Below are positions 16,393 through 25,733 of a stretch of DNA of 64,000 nt, piece by piece. A model generated the notes under the pieces. The model worked only from the letters and a program-made list of their open reading frames with translations. It made no database searches and had not been told where the DNA came from. The DNA lies in the NCBI GenBank assembly GCA_023407575.1, contig JAEYLX010000067.1, positions 186,001 to 250,000 of the forward strand. Direction: 5' to 3'. The position numbers were made by a program, and so were the translations under genes. The first letter of the stretch is position 1, and every line of letters begins with the position of its first letter. Source of the stretch: Bacillota bacterium (GTDB lineage Bacteria > Bacillota > Clostridia > Lachnospirales > Lachnospiraceae).

Positions 16393-18425
16393 TATACTGT
16401 CACCATCCCTACAGATTGTAGTTCTACATTAGATTCAATCTCATTGTAAGAAACTACAATTAAATCTTTAAAATAATCCTGTGTCAGACGTTTAAAATAC
16501 ATTCGCACAATAGGAGATGTAATAATAATAGGATTTCTACCTAAATCCTCCAGCTTATGTACTTCATTCTGAACAGATTCAATAATTTCTCTCGTAATTC
16601 CAGGATCAAGTGCTAAATAAGACCCTTGCTCTGATTGCTTCACAGATGCCATAATTTCTTGTTCTACTTTTGGGTCCAAAGTAACCACACTCGTCATTTC
16701 ATGGGAAGGGAAATATTTATTTGAAATTGCTCGCTTCAAACTTTGTCTCGCATATTCGGTTAACACGTCGGAATCTCTAGTGGTGGGTGCATAATCTGCT
16801 AACGTCTCAAAAATTGTTACCAAGTCTCGGATTGAAATACCTTCTTTAAGCAAATTCTGAAGTACCTTTTGTATCTCACCGATATTAAGAAGTTTTGGTA
16901 CAAGTTCAGATACCAGTGTCTGATGTGACTCGGAAATATTATTAACCAGATTTTGCACATCCTGTCTGGTAAGCAGTTCAAAAATATGACTACGAATTAT
17001 CTCTGTCAAATGTGTTGCAATAATAGAAGGCGGATCAACTACCGTATATCCTAGAGTCTCCGCTCTTTCTCTCTGTCCTTCTGTAATCCAGATAGCCGGT
17101 AAATGGAAGGAAGGTTCAAACGTAGGAATACCAGTAATCTCTTCTTCTACATAGCCTGGGTTCATAGCCATGTAGTGATCAAAAAGTATTTCACCCTCGC
17201 TAACCTGTATCCCTTTAATTTTAATAATGTATTGATTGGGATTTAGCTGAATATTATCTCGAAGTCGTATGATTGGTACCACGCAACCAAGTTCTATGGC
17301 TACCTGTCTTCGAATTAATACCACACGATCCAGTAAATCACCACCCTGATTTGTATCAGCAAGTGGAATAATACCATAACCAAATTCCAATTCAATTGGA
17401 TCAACTTGTAAAAGCGAGATTACATTTTCTGGTTTTCTAATTTCATTGGCAGATACGTCTTCAGAGGAAACTTCACTCTCTATAGCTCCAACTTCCAATT
17501 TATTCGCAATTACTCTACCAGAAATTATAAAAACAAGACCATAAACTGCAAAAACAAGTGCATCTAGTGGAGTAAGAAATCCAAGTACAATCATACTGGC
17601 ACCAACCATATAAAGTACCTTGGGAATGGAAAATAACTGTTTGATGAGCATATCACCAAAATCAGCTTCTTTTGATGCCTTGGTTACTAAAATACCCGTT
17701 GCCAAAGATATCATGAGCGAAGGAATCTGACTTACTAGACCATCACCGATGGTTAGAATAGCGAAATGTTGAAAGGCATCTCCAGCCGCATAGCCAAGTC
17801 GTGTCATTCCTACAATTGTTCCACCAGCAATGTTAATAACCGTTATAATCAACCCTGCGATTGCATCACCTTTAACGTACTTTGTTGCACCATCCATAGA
17901 ACCAAAAAAAGCGGCTTCCTCTTGGATTTTTTCACGACGCAACTTAGCTTCTGTATCGTTAATCGCACCTGTATTAAGATCCGCATCAATCGCCATCTGT
18001 TTACCAGGCATCGCATCGAGCGTAAATCTGGCTGTTACTTCAGCAACACGTTCTGAGCCCTTATTAATTACCATGAACTGAACAATGATTAATACGATAA
18101 ATATGATGATACCAATAACCATATCACCACCACCCACGAACTGACCAAAAGTAGTAATGACATTACCCGGTTCTCCAGTTGAAAGTATTAAACGCAAACT
18201 GGATACATTGAGTGAAATACGAAATACCGTGGTAAATAGCAATATGGTCGGAAACGCCGACATCTGAAGTATTTCTTTTGTAAATATGGAATTAAACAAT
18301 ACAACCATCGCAATGGAAATGTTTAAGGCTAACAACAAGTCCAAAATGAAGGAGCTCATTGGTATTATTAAGAAAATAATCGCGGATAAAAGAAATAACC
18401 CAACAATTAAATCATTTCTCTTCAA
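16392..18425 (-). CDS. flhA: Flagellar export gate protein FlhA
   Basis: The product is 677 aa from a TTG start (MKRNDLIVGLFLLSAIIF). The N-terminal half has about eight membrane segments with the FHIPEP-family loop (RFTLDAMPGKQMAIDADLNTG across residues about 150-170). The C-terminal half is the cytoplasmic docking domain for export chaperones. It is the major component of the type III export gate. The TTG was chosen because AGGAGG lies 8 nt before it. The in-frame ATG at 18458, giving 688 aa, has no ribosome-binding site. Two competing hairpins overlap this site (see findings). Confidence 0.95.
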   Translation of the reverse strand: MKRNDLIVGLFLLSAIIFLIIPMSSFILDLLLALNISIAMVVLFNSIFTKEILQMSAFPTILLFTTVFRISLNVSSLRLILSTGEPGNVITTFGQFVGGGDMVIGIIIFIVLIIVQFMVINKGSERVAEVTARFTLDAMPGKQMAIDADLNTGAINDTEAKLRREKIQEEAAFFGSMDGATKYVKGDAIAGLIITVINIAGGTIVGMTRLGYAAGDAFQHFAILTIGDGLVSQIPSLMISLATGILVTKASKEADFGDMLIKQLFSIPKVLYMVGASMIVLGFLTPLDALVFAVYGLVFIISGRVIANKLEVGAIESEVSSEDVSANEIRKPENVISLLQVDPIELEFGYGIIPLADTNQGGDLLDRVVLIRRQVAIELGCVVPIIRLRDNIQLNPNQYIIKIKGIQVSEGEILFDHYMAMNPGYVEEEITGIPTFEPSFHLPAIWITEGQRERAETLGYTVVDPPSIIATHLTEIIRSHIFELLTRQDVQNLVNNISESHQTLVSELVPKLLNIGEIQKVLQNLLKEGISIRDLVTIFETLADYAPTTRDSDVLTEYARQSLKRAISNKYFPSHEMTSVVTLDPKVEQEIMASVKQSEQGSYLALDPGITREIIESVQNEVHKLEDLGRNPIIITSPIVRMYFKRLTQDYFKDLIVVSYNEIESNVELQSVGMVTV

Positions 18426-18458
18426 GGATCTAACCTCCTCTTGGAGGTCTCCCTCCAT
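18425..18458 (-). promoter_or_regulatory. Competing hairpins over the flhA ribosome-binding site
   Basis: On the minus strand three blocks follow each other: GGAGG (18452-18456), CCTCC (18443-18447) and GGAGG (18434-18438, the Shine-Dalgarno of flhA). The central CCTCC can pair with the first block through a GAGA loop or with the Shine-Dalgarno through an AAGA loop. The two folds exclude each other. One frees and the other hides the ribosome-binding site. Confidence 0.45.
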
Positions 18459-18481
18459 TCTACAAATTTATGTCAAATCAA

Positions 18482-19609
18482 TTAATTCTTTTTATTCAGG
18501 CCGTAAACATAGGCTAGCACTTCTGCTGTCATTTGATAAAGTTCCTGTGGAATTTCTGCACCCACCTCCACATTGTAATAAAGCATTCTGGCAAGTGGTT
18601 TATTCTCCACAATCTCAATGTGATTCTCTTTCGCAACATCTTTTATCTTCTGAGCCAAGTAATCTGCGCCTTTTGCAAGTAAAATAGGAGCTGAACTTGA
18701 CTCTCTATCGTATTTAACTGCAGCAGCTAAATGGGTCGGATTAGTTATGACAACATCTGCCTTGGGGAGCTCTTGCATCATTCTTCGCATGGAAGCTTCA
18801 CGCATTCTTTGTCTAATCTTCCCTTTAATTAGTGGATCTCCTTCGGAATTTTTAAATTCATCCTTTACTTCCTGTTTAGACATCCTCATATCTTTCCTGA
18901 ATTTTAATTTTTGATATATTAAGTCCGCAAATCCTATGACTAAAAATATCATACTGATTTTCAGTCCAAGATTTATGACGAGATTTCCAATTAATATTAT
19001 TGCAGGCTCCAAATCCATTTGATAAAACAGCATTAATGTTTTCCATTCATTTTTGAGGGTAGAGTATGCAATATAAGAAATAATTAAAATTTTTATCAAT
19101 TCTACAATTAAATCAACCATTTTGTCCTTGGACAAAATCTTTTTAAAACCGGATACCGGATTAATTTTATTAAACTTTGGTTTAATAATTTTTAAGGAGA
19201 CTTCCCACTTTACTTGGAATAATACAACTACAAAGGCTATTATAAAAACTGTTGCAAAGATTGGAAAACAAATGAATAAGATAGAAACTATCGCATCATT
19301 AAGAACGGATTGAACCAAAGCAATCGAGAACTCTGTGTCGGCTAATTTAGCCAGATTTTGAAATCCATGCTGATAGGTCTGAATGAACTTCTCTCCCATA
19401 TAACCAACAAAAATCTTTAATACAATAAATAAGGTCGCTAACCCAGAAGCTGTAATTAATTCTGTACTCTTAGCAACCTGGCCTTCACTTCTGGCATCCG
19501 AGAGTTTCTTAGATGTCGGTTCCTCCGTTTTATCTGCACCTTCTGCAAAAAATTGAAGATTATACTTCAAACGATAGGAAGCATATTTAATTTGATCAAT
19601 TTGTGTCAT
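18482..19609 (-). CDS. flhB: Flagellar export switch protein FlhB
   Basis: The product is 375 aa. After an N-terminal cytoplasmic stretch with FFAEGADKTEEPTSKKL come four membrane segments (about residues 35-215), then the cytoplasmic domain with the autocleavage motif VITNPTHLAAAVKYD. Cleavage between Asn and Pro switches export from rod/hook to filament substrates, with FliK. The GTG at 19618 and ATG at 19609 are both possible starts. The ATG was preferred, though its ribosome-binding site is weak (GAGTGAAG). Confidence 0.95.
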   Translation of the reverse strand: MTQIDQIKYASYRLKYNLQFFAEGADKTEEPTSKKLSDARSEGQVAKSTELITASGLATLFIVLKIFVGYMGEKFIQTYQHGFQNLAKLADTEFSIALVQSVLNDAIVSILFICFPIFATVFIIAFVVVLFQVKWEVSLKIIKPKFNKINPVSGFKKILSKDKMVDLIVELIKILIISYIAYSTLKNEWKTLMLFYQMDLEPAIILIGNLVINLGLKISMIFLVIGFADLIYQKLKFRKDMRMSKQEVKDEFKNSEGDPLIKGKIRQRMREASMRRMMQELPKADVVITNPTHLAAAVKYDRESSSAPILLAKGADYLAQKIKDVAKENHIEIVENKPLARMLYYNVEVGAEIPQELYQMTAEVLAYVYGLNKKN

Positions 19610-19644
19610 ATACTTCACTCTTTCTTTGAAAAATAATCAAGGAA

Positions 19645-20412
19645 CTAGTGTAGCAGCCTAAGCGAGGAAATTAAAAGCTCTTTCATCTCGTCAAAGATAA
19701 AGTTTGCTACGGTCGGAATTAATTCAACTATAAGAACTAGAACAATTAAGCCTACAAAAATCTTAATCTGCAACCCAATTACAAACATATTCATCTGTGG
19801 TGCGATTTTTGCCAGTATTGCTAAAATAGTATTAACTACCAGAATAGCAGCATAAACAGGTAATACAATTTGAAACCCTATAATGAAATAATCTGCCAAA
19901 AATTTAGCCATTAAATGATAGGTGGCAGGATTTAATGACATCTGCCCTAGGCCTATTACTTGAAAGGAATCGATAATTGCCCTTAAAAAATAATGATGCA
20001 TATCTGTAATAATCATCATTAGCAGAATTAAATAACCATATACATTAGCGGTTATTGTTGTTTGTATATTCGTAGCTGGATCAAGCTCATTTATCATGGA
20101 AAACCCGATTTCCATATCTATTATTTCACCCACAAAAGCTATGATGTGGTAGGCAATGTTAGAAAAAAAGCCCATAATCGCACCAAGTAAGGCTTCCTTG
20201 ACTACAAACATGCTATAATCCAGTACTCCAACATACTCCGGTGTTGCACTGGGTACAGTGTAAAACAAGATAGCTGCTAAAAATATAGCTAGCCCAGCCT
20301 TTACTTGAAATGGCACATTCCTTAATGAAAAAAAAGGAGCCGTTACTAGAAAGCCGGTGATCCTCACAAGTATCAAAAGAAAAGCTTCAAAGTTCTCAAT
20401 TGAATAGGTCAT
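19645..20412 (-). CDS. fliR: Flagellar export protein FliR
   Basis: The product is 255 aa, with about six hydrophobic segments starting at ENFEAFLLILVRITGFLV. The family motif GEIIDMEIGFSM is near residue 93-104. With FliP and FliQ it builds the membrane export channel. Its ATG overlaps the fliQ stop (ATGA), a 4-nt overlap that implies translational coupling. Confidence 0.95.
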   Translation of the reverse strand: MTYSIENFEAFLLILVRITGFLVTAPFFSLRNVPFQVKAGLAIFLAAILFYTVPSATPEYVGVLDYSMFVVKEALLGAIMGFFSNIAYHIIAFVGEIIDMEIGFSMINELDPATNIQTTITANVYGYLILLMMIITDMHHYFLRAIIDSFQVIGLGQMSLNPATYHLMAKFLADYFIIGFQIVLPVYAAILVVNTILAILAKIAPQMNMFVIGLQIKIFVGLIVLVLIVELIPTVANFIFDEMKELLISSLRLLH

Positions 20413-20684
20413 ATATTGTTAATGTAATAACTTAAATTCGTCAGCAACTCAACAAAGAATTCTTTTAACGAATTAAGAATCCAACCTCCAGTTAACATCA
20501 TAACCAGGAACACTGCAATTAATTTAGGAACAAATGTGAGGGTTTGTTCCTGAATTGAGGTAACCGTTTGTAAAATGCTTATAATTAAACCAACGACCAA
20601 AGAAACAACTAGCATAGGTGCAGAAGCTTTAAGAACCAAATACAATGCCTGTCTCGCTATATCAATAACGACTAATTCGCTCAT
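20409..20684 (-). CDS. fliQ: Flagellar export protein FliQ
   Basis: The product is 91 aa, usual for the family. It has two membrane segments (about residues 14-38 and 50-74) and the conserved QTVTSIQEQTLTFVPKL loop. It is a subunit of the FliPQR export channel. GGAGG lies close to the ATG. It overlaps fliR by 4 nt and follows fliP after 36 bp. Confidence 0.96.
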   Translation of the reverse strand: MSELVVIDIARQALYLVLKASAPMLVVSLVVGLIISILQTVTSIQEQTLTFVPKLIAVFLVMMLTGGWILNSLKEFFVELLTNLSYYINNI

Positions 20685-20720
20685 GTTAACCTCCGCTACC
20701 TCTTATATCAATTTCAATCG

Positions 20721-21569
20721 CTAGTAAAATGTCTTTACAAGCTCTCCAATAATCAAATTCCAACCATCTGCCATAATAAACAACAGAATTTTAAACGGCA
20801 TAGAAATCATTGTGGGTGGTAACATCATCATACCCATGGACATTAAGGTAGAGGCTACTACCATATCTATTACAAGGAACGGTATATAGATAAGAAATCC
20901 AATAATAAATGCCTTCCGAAGTTCACTAATAATAAAGGCGGGAATGAGTGCTGACATTGGAATTACATCTTCCTTACCTTCTTCCAGTGTACTAAAATCA
21001 AACTTTGCAATCTCCAGAAACAATCTCAAATCCTTCATTTCCGTTTGATCTATCATGAACTCACGCAAAGGCGCAACACCTGCGTCAATCGCTTCTTCCT
21101 GTGTTATGGTACCCGCACTTAACGGTTGAATTGCCACTGTATTAATCTGACTAAAAACGGGAGACATGATAAAGTAAGTCAAAAACAATGCCAGTCCGAC
21201 AATAATCTGATTCGGAGGAGTCGTTTGTGTTCCCAGCGCAGATCTCACAAAATGTAAAACGATTACAATTCTGGTAAATGAAGTCATCATAATCAGAATG
21301 GAAGGTGCAAGGCTGATTACTGTCAATACCAAAAGCATCTGCAAAGTTGATGACAAGCCATTTGAATCTTCATCCGTGTTTAGATTGAATTCAAGCGGTC
21401 CTAAAGCACCCGATAAATTATTTCCATCCCCTGTTGTATCTGTAATTGTATCATCTATCGTGGTTGCACTTGCGTAATCCGGTTTAAGAAGTACTACAAA
21501 GCAAACTGTTAAGATTAATATTACTAGTGCAAACTTTCTTTTTATACTTGTTCTGTCATCTATGTCCAT
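20721..21569 (-). CDS. fliP: Flagellar export protein FliP
   Basis: The product is 282 aa. A cleavable signal peptide (residues 1-35, FALVILILTVCFVVLLKP ... ASA) leads into a short periplasmic-side linker, then four membrane segments with the signatures MMTSFTRIVIVLHFVRSALG and LVIDMVVASTLMSMGMMMLP. It forms the pentameric core of the export channel with FliQ and FliR. AGAGG lies 9 nt before the ATG, and fliO ends 12 bp upstream. Confidence 0.96.
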   Translation of the reverse strand: MDIDDRTSIKRKFALVILILTVCFVVLLKPDYASATTIDDTITDTTGDGNNLSGALGPLEFNLNTDEDSNGLSSTLQMLLVLTVISLAPSILIMMTSFTRIVIVLHFVRSALGTQTTPPNQIIVGLALFLTYFIMSPVFSQINTVAIQPLSAGTITQEEAIDAGVAPLREFMIDQTEMKDLRLFLEIAKFDFSTLEEGKEDVIPMSALIPAFIISELRKAFIIGFLIYIPFLVIDMVVASTLMSMGMMMLPPTMISMPFKILLFIMADGWNLIIGELVKTFY

Positions 21570-21581
21570 GGATACTAACCT

Positions 21582-22028
21582 CTACTTATTCAAATGCCGT
21601 ACCTTATCAAACATCTGTTTAAACGTCTGCTTATCAACGGCATTTGTATTTTTAAATATAATCTCGGCTTCCTCTAATTCTGTAATATACAAAATTGTAT
21701 CCTTACTAATTGCTAGGACAATATATTTGTTTGCAATCTTAACAATCTGAATTACCTTATTTTGACTCACACGATAAGCATCAATTACTTGAAAATTACT
21801 ATTCTTCATTTGTCCCATTTTCATACCACCTACGAATTTTGAGGTATAATAACAGGCAATTAAAACCAGAATCAACAAAAAAACCATACCAATTAGCTGA
21901 ACAAAGTTATCCCATGTACTTGTTTGATTAATAACTCCCTTGGTTGCATCCGATGTAGCGGATGGCGTAGGAGTTATCATCAATTCTGAGATTTTGCCCT
22001 GCAATAGAATCATAGTTTTTTCGTGCAT
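21582..22028 (-). CDS. fliO: Flagellar protein FliO
   Basis: The product is 148 aa. A short N-terminal segment, a single membrane segment (about residues 44-64, LIGMVFLLILVLIACYYTSK) and a C-terminal cytoplasmic beta region (FQVIDAYRVSQNKVIQIVKI) are the FliO/FliZ pattern. FliO helps the FliP ring assemble. The order fliY-cheY-fliO-fliP-fliQ-fliR supports the call because the family itself is weakly conserved. Confidence 0.88.
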   Translation of the reverse strand: MHEKTMILLQGKISELMITPTPSATSDATKGVINQTSTWDNFVQLIGMVFLLILVLIACYYTSKFVGGMKMGQMKNSNFQVIDAYRVSQNKVIQIVKIANKYIVLAISKDTILYITELEEAEIIFKNTNAVDKQTFKQMFDKVRHLNK

Positions 22029-22035
22029 AATAAAA

Positions 22036-22398
22036 TCAACCTACCGCTTTCTTTACTGCTTCTAATACTCTGTCTGCCTGGAAGGGTTTCACTATGAAGT
22101 CCTTAGCACCAGACTGGATTGATTCAATAACCATTGCCTGTTGTCCCATAGCAGAACACATAATTACATTCGCACCTGGATCAACGGATTTAATCTTCTT
22201 TAAAGCCTGAATTCCATCCATCTCAGGCATAGTAATATCCATCATTACTAGGTCAGGCTTTGTTTCCTGATATTTATCCACTGCCTTTAGCCCATTCTCA
22301 GCCTCACCCGCTATGAGATACCCATTCTTTGTAAGGATGTCCTTAATCATCATTCTCATAAATGCTGCATCATCGCAAATTAAAATACTTTTTGCCAT
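22036..22398 (-). CDS. cheY: Chemotaxis response regulator CheY
   Basis: The product is 120 aa, a lone receiver domain. The acidic pocket is Asp9-Asp10 and phospho-acceptor Asp54 (LVMMDITMPEMDG). Thr/Ser is in IMCSAMGQQ and Lys in FIVKPF. CheY-P binds the switch proteins FliM and FliY to bias rotation, and is removed by CheC and FliY. It lies 73 bp after fliY and 7 bp before fliO, the Bacillus arrangement. Confidence 0.95.
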   Translation of the reverse strand: MAKSILICDDAAFMRMMIKDILTKNGYLIAGEAENGLKAVDKYQETKPDLVMMDITMPEMDGIQALKKIKSVDPGANVIMCSAMGQQAMVIESIQSGAKDFIVKPFQADRVLEAVKKAVG

Positions 22399-22471
22399 TT
22401 TGATTCTCCTATCTTATTGTGTTTTAGTTGTTTTACAAATTGACCTATGCCTTAGACACATCTCAACGTTA

Positions 22472-23662
22472 TCACTTTTGTTTCGTAATTTCAGTTACTC
22501 GAATACCAAAAGCCTCCTCCATTACTACGACTTCACCTTTTGCCACAAATTTCCCATTTACCAAGACATCAATTGGTTCTCCTGCCAATCGATTTAACTC
22601 AATAATGGTACCTGGTGTAAAATCAAGTATTTCTTTAATGGACTTACTGGTTCGCCCAAGCTCCACCGTAACCTCTAAAGGAACATCCATTAATAAATCA
22701 ATGTTCTCTGGTTGTACCATATTGCTCATCATAGGTGTGAATGGAGCAAACTGTACTGATTGAACGTTTACATCCGGCATCTGCGGCATCATATATGGCG
22801 TTGCCTGCTGATTTGGATATGGGGCGTATTGCTGCATTTGCGGTTGCATCATTTGTTGCTGCATCATTTGTTGCTGCATCTGCGGCTGCATCTGTGGTGC
22901 AGTCTGTGACATTGATGCTTGTGGTTGTACTTTCTTTGCCACATTTTCCATTGGCGGCCTTGTAGGGATATCTGGCTCCATGGTTGTTGCTTGAACAAAC
23001 TGCTTGTATAGATCTCTTGCAAAATCAAAGGGATATAATTGCATTAGTACACTATCTACCAGGTCACCGATTTCCATATGGAAAGAAACTCGGACAAAAT
23101 CACCTTTTAGAAATTCAGCAATATTCTCACCGTTCATGTGTTCATATAAATCGACAACTGCTGAAGTAGGAGGACTGATATTAACTCTCTTCTCAAGCAT
23201 AGAGGAAATTGATGTTGCAGCAGACCCCATCATTTGGTTCATTGCCTCACTGATTGCACTTAGGTGTAACTCCGACAGTTCACCCTCTATGTTGGAGCCA
23301 TCTCCACCCATCATTAAATCAGTGATTACTTTTACATCTTTTTCTTTTAGAATTAATATGTTATTACCATCAAGCCCATCCTCATAATATATTTGAATAA
23401 AAACACAAGGCTTGTCATAACTGTTTAATATATCTTTCCAAGTTGCATATTCAACAACCGGTGTTGTAATATTAACACGCTGATTTACCAAGGAAAACAG
23501 TGTTGTTGCTGCTGTTCCCATACTAATATTTGATATTTCTCCAATCGCATCCTTCTCAGCATCTGTTAATTGCTGTGAGCTGCTGACACCGGAAGCTGTA
23601 TCATCAGAACCCATACCATTTAACAAGGCATTGATTTCTTCTTGAGATAACATACCATCCAT
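22472..23662 (-). CDS. fliY: Flagellar switch protein and CheY-P phosphatase FliY (FliN family)
   Basis: The product is 396 aa. The N-terminal CheY-P-binding peptide LSQEEINALLNGM (residues 5-17) precedes two CheC-type phosphatase repeats (AIGEISNISMGTAAT, about 39-53; AISEAMNQMMGSAAT, about 135-150). A low-complexity linker of about 70 residues rich in Gln, Met and Pro follows, then a C-terminal FliN/SpoA domain (LMDVPLEVTVELGRTSKSI). It is a C-ring subunit that also dephosphorylates CheY-P. The ribosome-binding site lies in the end of fliM, 9 nt upstream. Confidence 0.95.
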   Translation of the reverse strand: MDGMLSQEEINALLNGMGSDDTASGVSSSQQLTDAEKDAIGEISNISMGTAATTLFSLVNQRVNITTPVVEYATWKDILNSYDKPCVFIQIYYEDGLDGNNILILKEKDVKVITDLMMGGDGSNIEGELSELHLSAISEAMNQMMGSAATSISSMLEKRVNISPPTSAVVDLYEHMNGENIAEFLKGDFVRVSFHMEIGDLVDSVLMQLYPFDFARDLYKQFVQATTMEPDIPTRPPMENVAKKVQPQASMSQTAPQMQPQMQQQMMQQQMMQPQMQQYAPYPNQQATPYMMPQMPDVNVQSVQFAPFTPMMSNMVQPENIDLLMDVPLEVTVELGRTSKSIKEILDFTPGTIIELNRLAGEPIDVLVNGKFVAKGEVVVMEEAFGIRVTEITKQK

Positions 23663-23668
23663 AGTCCG

Positions 23669-24649
23669 TTACTCCTCTCCCCGAATAATTGATGAAATCT
23701 TTACTGCATACGAACCTGCGGATGCACCTGGTAACGCGGTAAACTTATTTAAGTTACCTACGTATACCGATAACTCATCCTCTATTTTAGTGTTTAGCTT
23801 AATGATATCACCACTTTGCATATTCATAAAATCATTAACAGAAATTGTACTTTTTCCTAACACCGCACGTAACGGTACCTTTGCTTTTGCAATTGCTATT
23901 TCAATTACATCCTGATAGGATTTGTCATCATTTAACTGCATTGTAGAGTACCAATACTTTGTATTTAACTTATCAATTACTTTCTCCAAGCATACATAAG
24001 GAAGACAGATATTCATCATACCTTCAATATTTCCAATCTTTATATGAAGTGTAACAATCGAAACCATCTCACTTGGAGAAATTATTTGTGCGAATTGCGA
24101 ATTGGTTTCAATACGCAATAAACGAGGCTGTAATTGAATTACATTCGCCCAAGGCTCACGAAGTAAATTGGTACAAATATTAAAAATTCTTTCAATTATT
24201 GTTAACTCGATTTCAGAAAAATCCCTGACTCTATCCAGAGGATAACCTCCTCCACCAAGCATTCTGTCCACAATTGCATATCCAAGATTATCTGCAAGTT
24301 CAATTATAATTGTGCCTTCCAGCGGCGCAAAATCAACAATTCCGAGTAGAACTGGGTTAGATAACGCATTGGAAAATTCAGAATATTGAACAGCCTCTGA
24401 GCTCATAACCTCTACTTGAACATTTTTTCTTAAATATGCCGGTAAATTAGTGGATAATAACCTGGAATAATGTTCGAAAATAATATTCATTGTACGCAGA
24501 TGTTCCTTCGAGAATTTGGATGGTCTGGCGAAATCATAATTTTTAACCTGCTTTTCCGACGTCTGCTTATAATCATCTGCATCCAACTCGCCACTACTAA
24601 GTGCAGCCAGCAGATTATCTATCTCATTTTGGGATAGGACATCGCCCAT
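23669..24649 (-). CDS. fliM: Flagellar motor switch protein FliM
   Basis: The product is 326 aa. The N-terminal CheY-P-binding peptide LSQNEIDNLLAAL (residues 4-16) is followed by the CheC-like middle domain that packs between C-ring subunits, and a C-terminal SpoA domain with KLNTKIEDELSVYVG. Two in-frame ATG codons lie 6 nt apart. The second (24649) has GGGAGG at 8 nt spacing, while the first is only 2 nt away. fliY follows after 6 bp. Confidence 0.95.
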   Translation of the reverse strand: MGDVLSQNEIDNLLAALSSGELDADDYKQTSEKQVKNYDFARPSKFSKEHLRTMNIIFEHYSRLLSTNLPAYLRKNVQVEVMSSEAVQYSEFSNALSNPVLLGIVDFAPLEGTIIIELADNLGYAIVDRMLGGGGYPLDRVRDFSEIELTIIERIFNICTNLLREPWANVIQLQPRLLRIETNSQFAQIISPSEMVSIVTLHIKIGNIEGMMNICLPYVCLEKVIDKLNTKYWYSTMQLNDDKSYQDVIEIAIAKAKVPLRAVLGKSTISVNDFMNMQSGDIIKLNTKIEDELSVYVGNLNKFTALPGASAGSYAVKISSIIRGEE

Positions 24650-24747
24650 TGACATTACCTCCCTGATATACTAGATACATAATAACATAAAAAATTTATA
24701 AAATCATCATTTTTCTTGCATACTCATCAAAATTCAACGAGATTGTA

Positions 24748-25263
24748 CTAAGATAGTACTATATTACCAAAGGAAATATTAATTATAAAATCAGATTGAA
24801 AAAGATCACTAATCTTGGCTAATACTTTTTCCTTAACCTCATCTTTAACTTCCTGTTTATTATTTAAAATTTCATCCATCGTATAATTGGAGAACTCTAA
24901 ATTAACAAATTCTTCTATATCGCTATCAAAATCTCCTACCTTTTCAGAAAGCTCAGCATAATCTTTATGTTTACTATTCAAGGATAATGTAACTGATAGT
25001 AAAGCATAATGGGCTTTTCCATCAGCTCCCTTTTTAAGATTGATTGTCAATTCACCATCAATCTCATGTTTTACAATATCCAAAACAGTGAGCTCATCGC
25101 TATCCGGCGATTCAAGTTCTAAATCAACAATGGATGCTACTTTGTTAACTAGCTTATTTGTACGATTAGCTGATGGAACAATCGTAAATATGAGTAGTCC
25201 CGTAAGTATTGTATTGATTAATACAATTGCCATGATAATAATTGTTAGTATATTTTTCCTCAC
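24748..25263 (-). CDS. fliL: Flagellar basal-body-associated protein FliL
   Basis: The product is 171 aa from a GTG start, with GGGGG 7 nt upstream. One N-terminal membrane segment (residues 5-28, ILTIIIMAIVLINTILTGLL) is followed by an extracytoplasmic domain ending in a hydrophobic beta strand (DFIINISFGNIVLS), the FliL pattern. FliL forms rings around the stator units. motA and motB, which often precede fliL in Clostridia, are not found here. Confidence 0.88.
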   Translation of the reverse strand: MRKNILTIIIMAIVLINTILTGLLIFTIVPSANRTNKLVNKVASIVDLELESPDSDELTVLDIVKHEIDGELTINLKKGADGKAHYALLSVTLSLNSKHKDYAELSEKVGDFDSDIEEFVNLEFSNYTMDEILNNKQEVKDEVKEKVLAKISDLFQSDFIINISFGNIVLS

Positions 25264-25405
25264 TTCTTATCCCCCTTTATCTTGTGCTACTTAATTCTAT
25301 TACATTATCTGTAAAAATTGTTATTTCTATGTGTTTATCACGGTTTTTCGTAGCATTTACACTTAATCTTTAGAGTAAAACCACCATCATATCGTCAATC
25401 TGCGG

Positions 25406-25600
25406 CTATAAAAGTATCCTGCTGAATATTTCTTTCTTATAAGCAATTACAAGATTTTTTATTTCCTGTCCCGTCTCTTTTACTATAAACTTTGACCCGG
25501 AGGTAAGTGTTATAACCGTATCCGGAGTTTCCTCAACTTTTTCAATAAATTCGGCATTTACGTAAAATTTTGTACCGTTTATTCTGGTGACATTTATCAT
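25406..25600 (-). CDS. flbD: Flagellar protein FlbD/SwrD
   Basis: The product is 64 aa, a small beta protein: MINVTRINGTKFYVNAEFIE, then VITLTSGSKFIVKE. This is the classical FlbD family, found just after flgE. The Bacillus homologue SwrD raises motor torque by promoting stator function. AGGAGG lies 10 nt before the ATG. A longer reading from 25642 would start inside the flgE-flbD spacer without a ribosome-binding site. Confidence 0.92.
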   Translation of the reverse strand: MINVTRINGTKFYVNAEFIEKVEETPDTVITLTSGSKFIVKETGQEIKNLVIAYKKEIFSRILL

Positions 25601-25733
25601 AACCCTTGACCCTCCTAACAGATTTTTATGAATAATAAGCAAACTATTAATTATTATTTATAAATGGGTGGCAGTTTTACCTGCCACCCATCTAAACTGA
25701 AGTATGGCACTTTATTCCCACATCAGCCCAGTG

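Noticed and set aside
25264..25405. SigD-type promoter before fliL
   Set aside because: A TAAA occurs, but nothing close to GCCGATAT follows at 15 bp.
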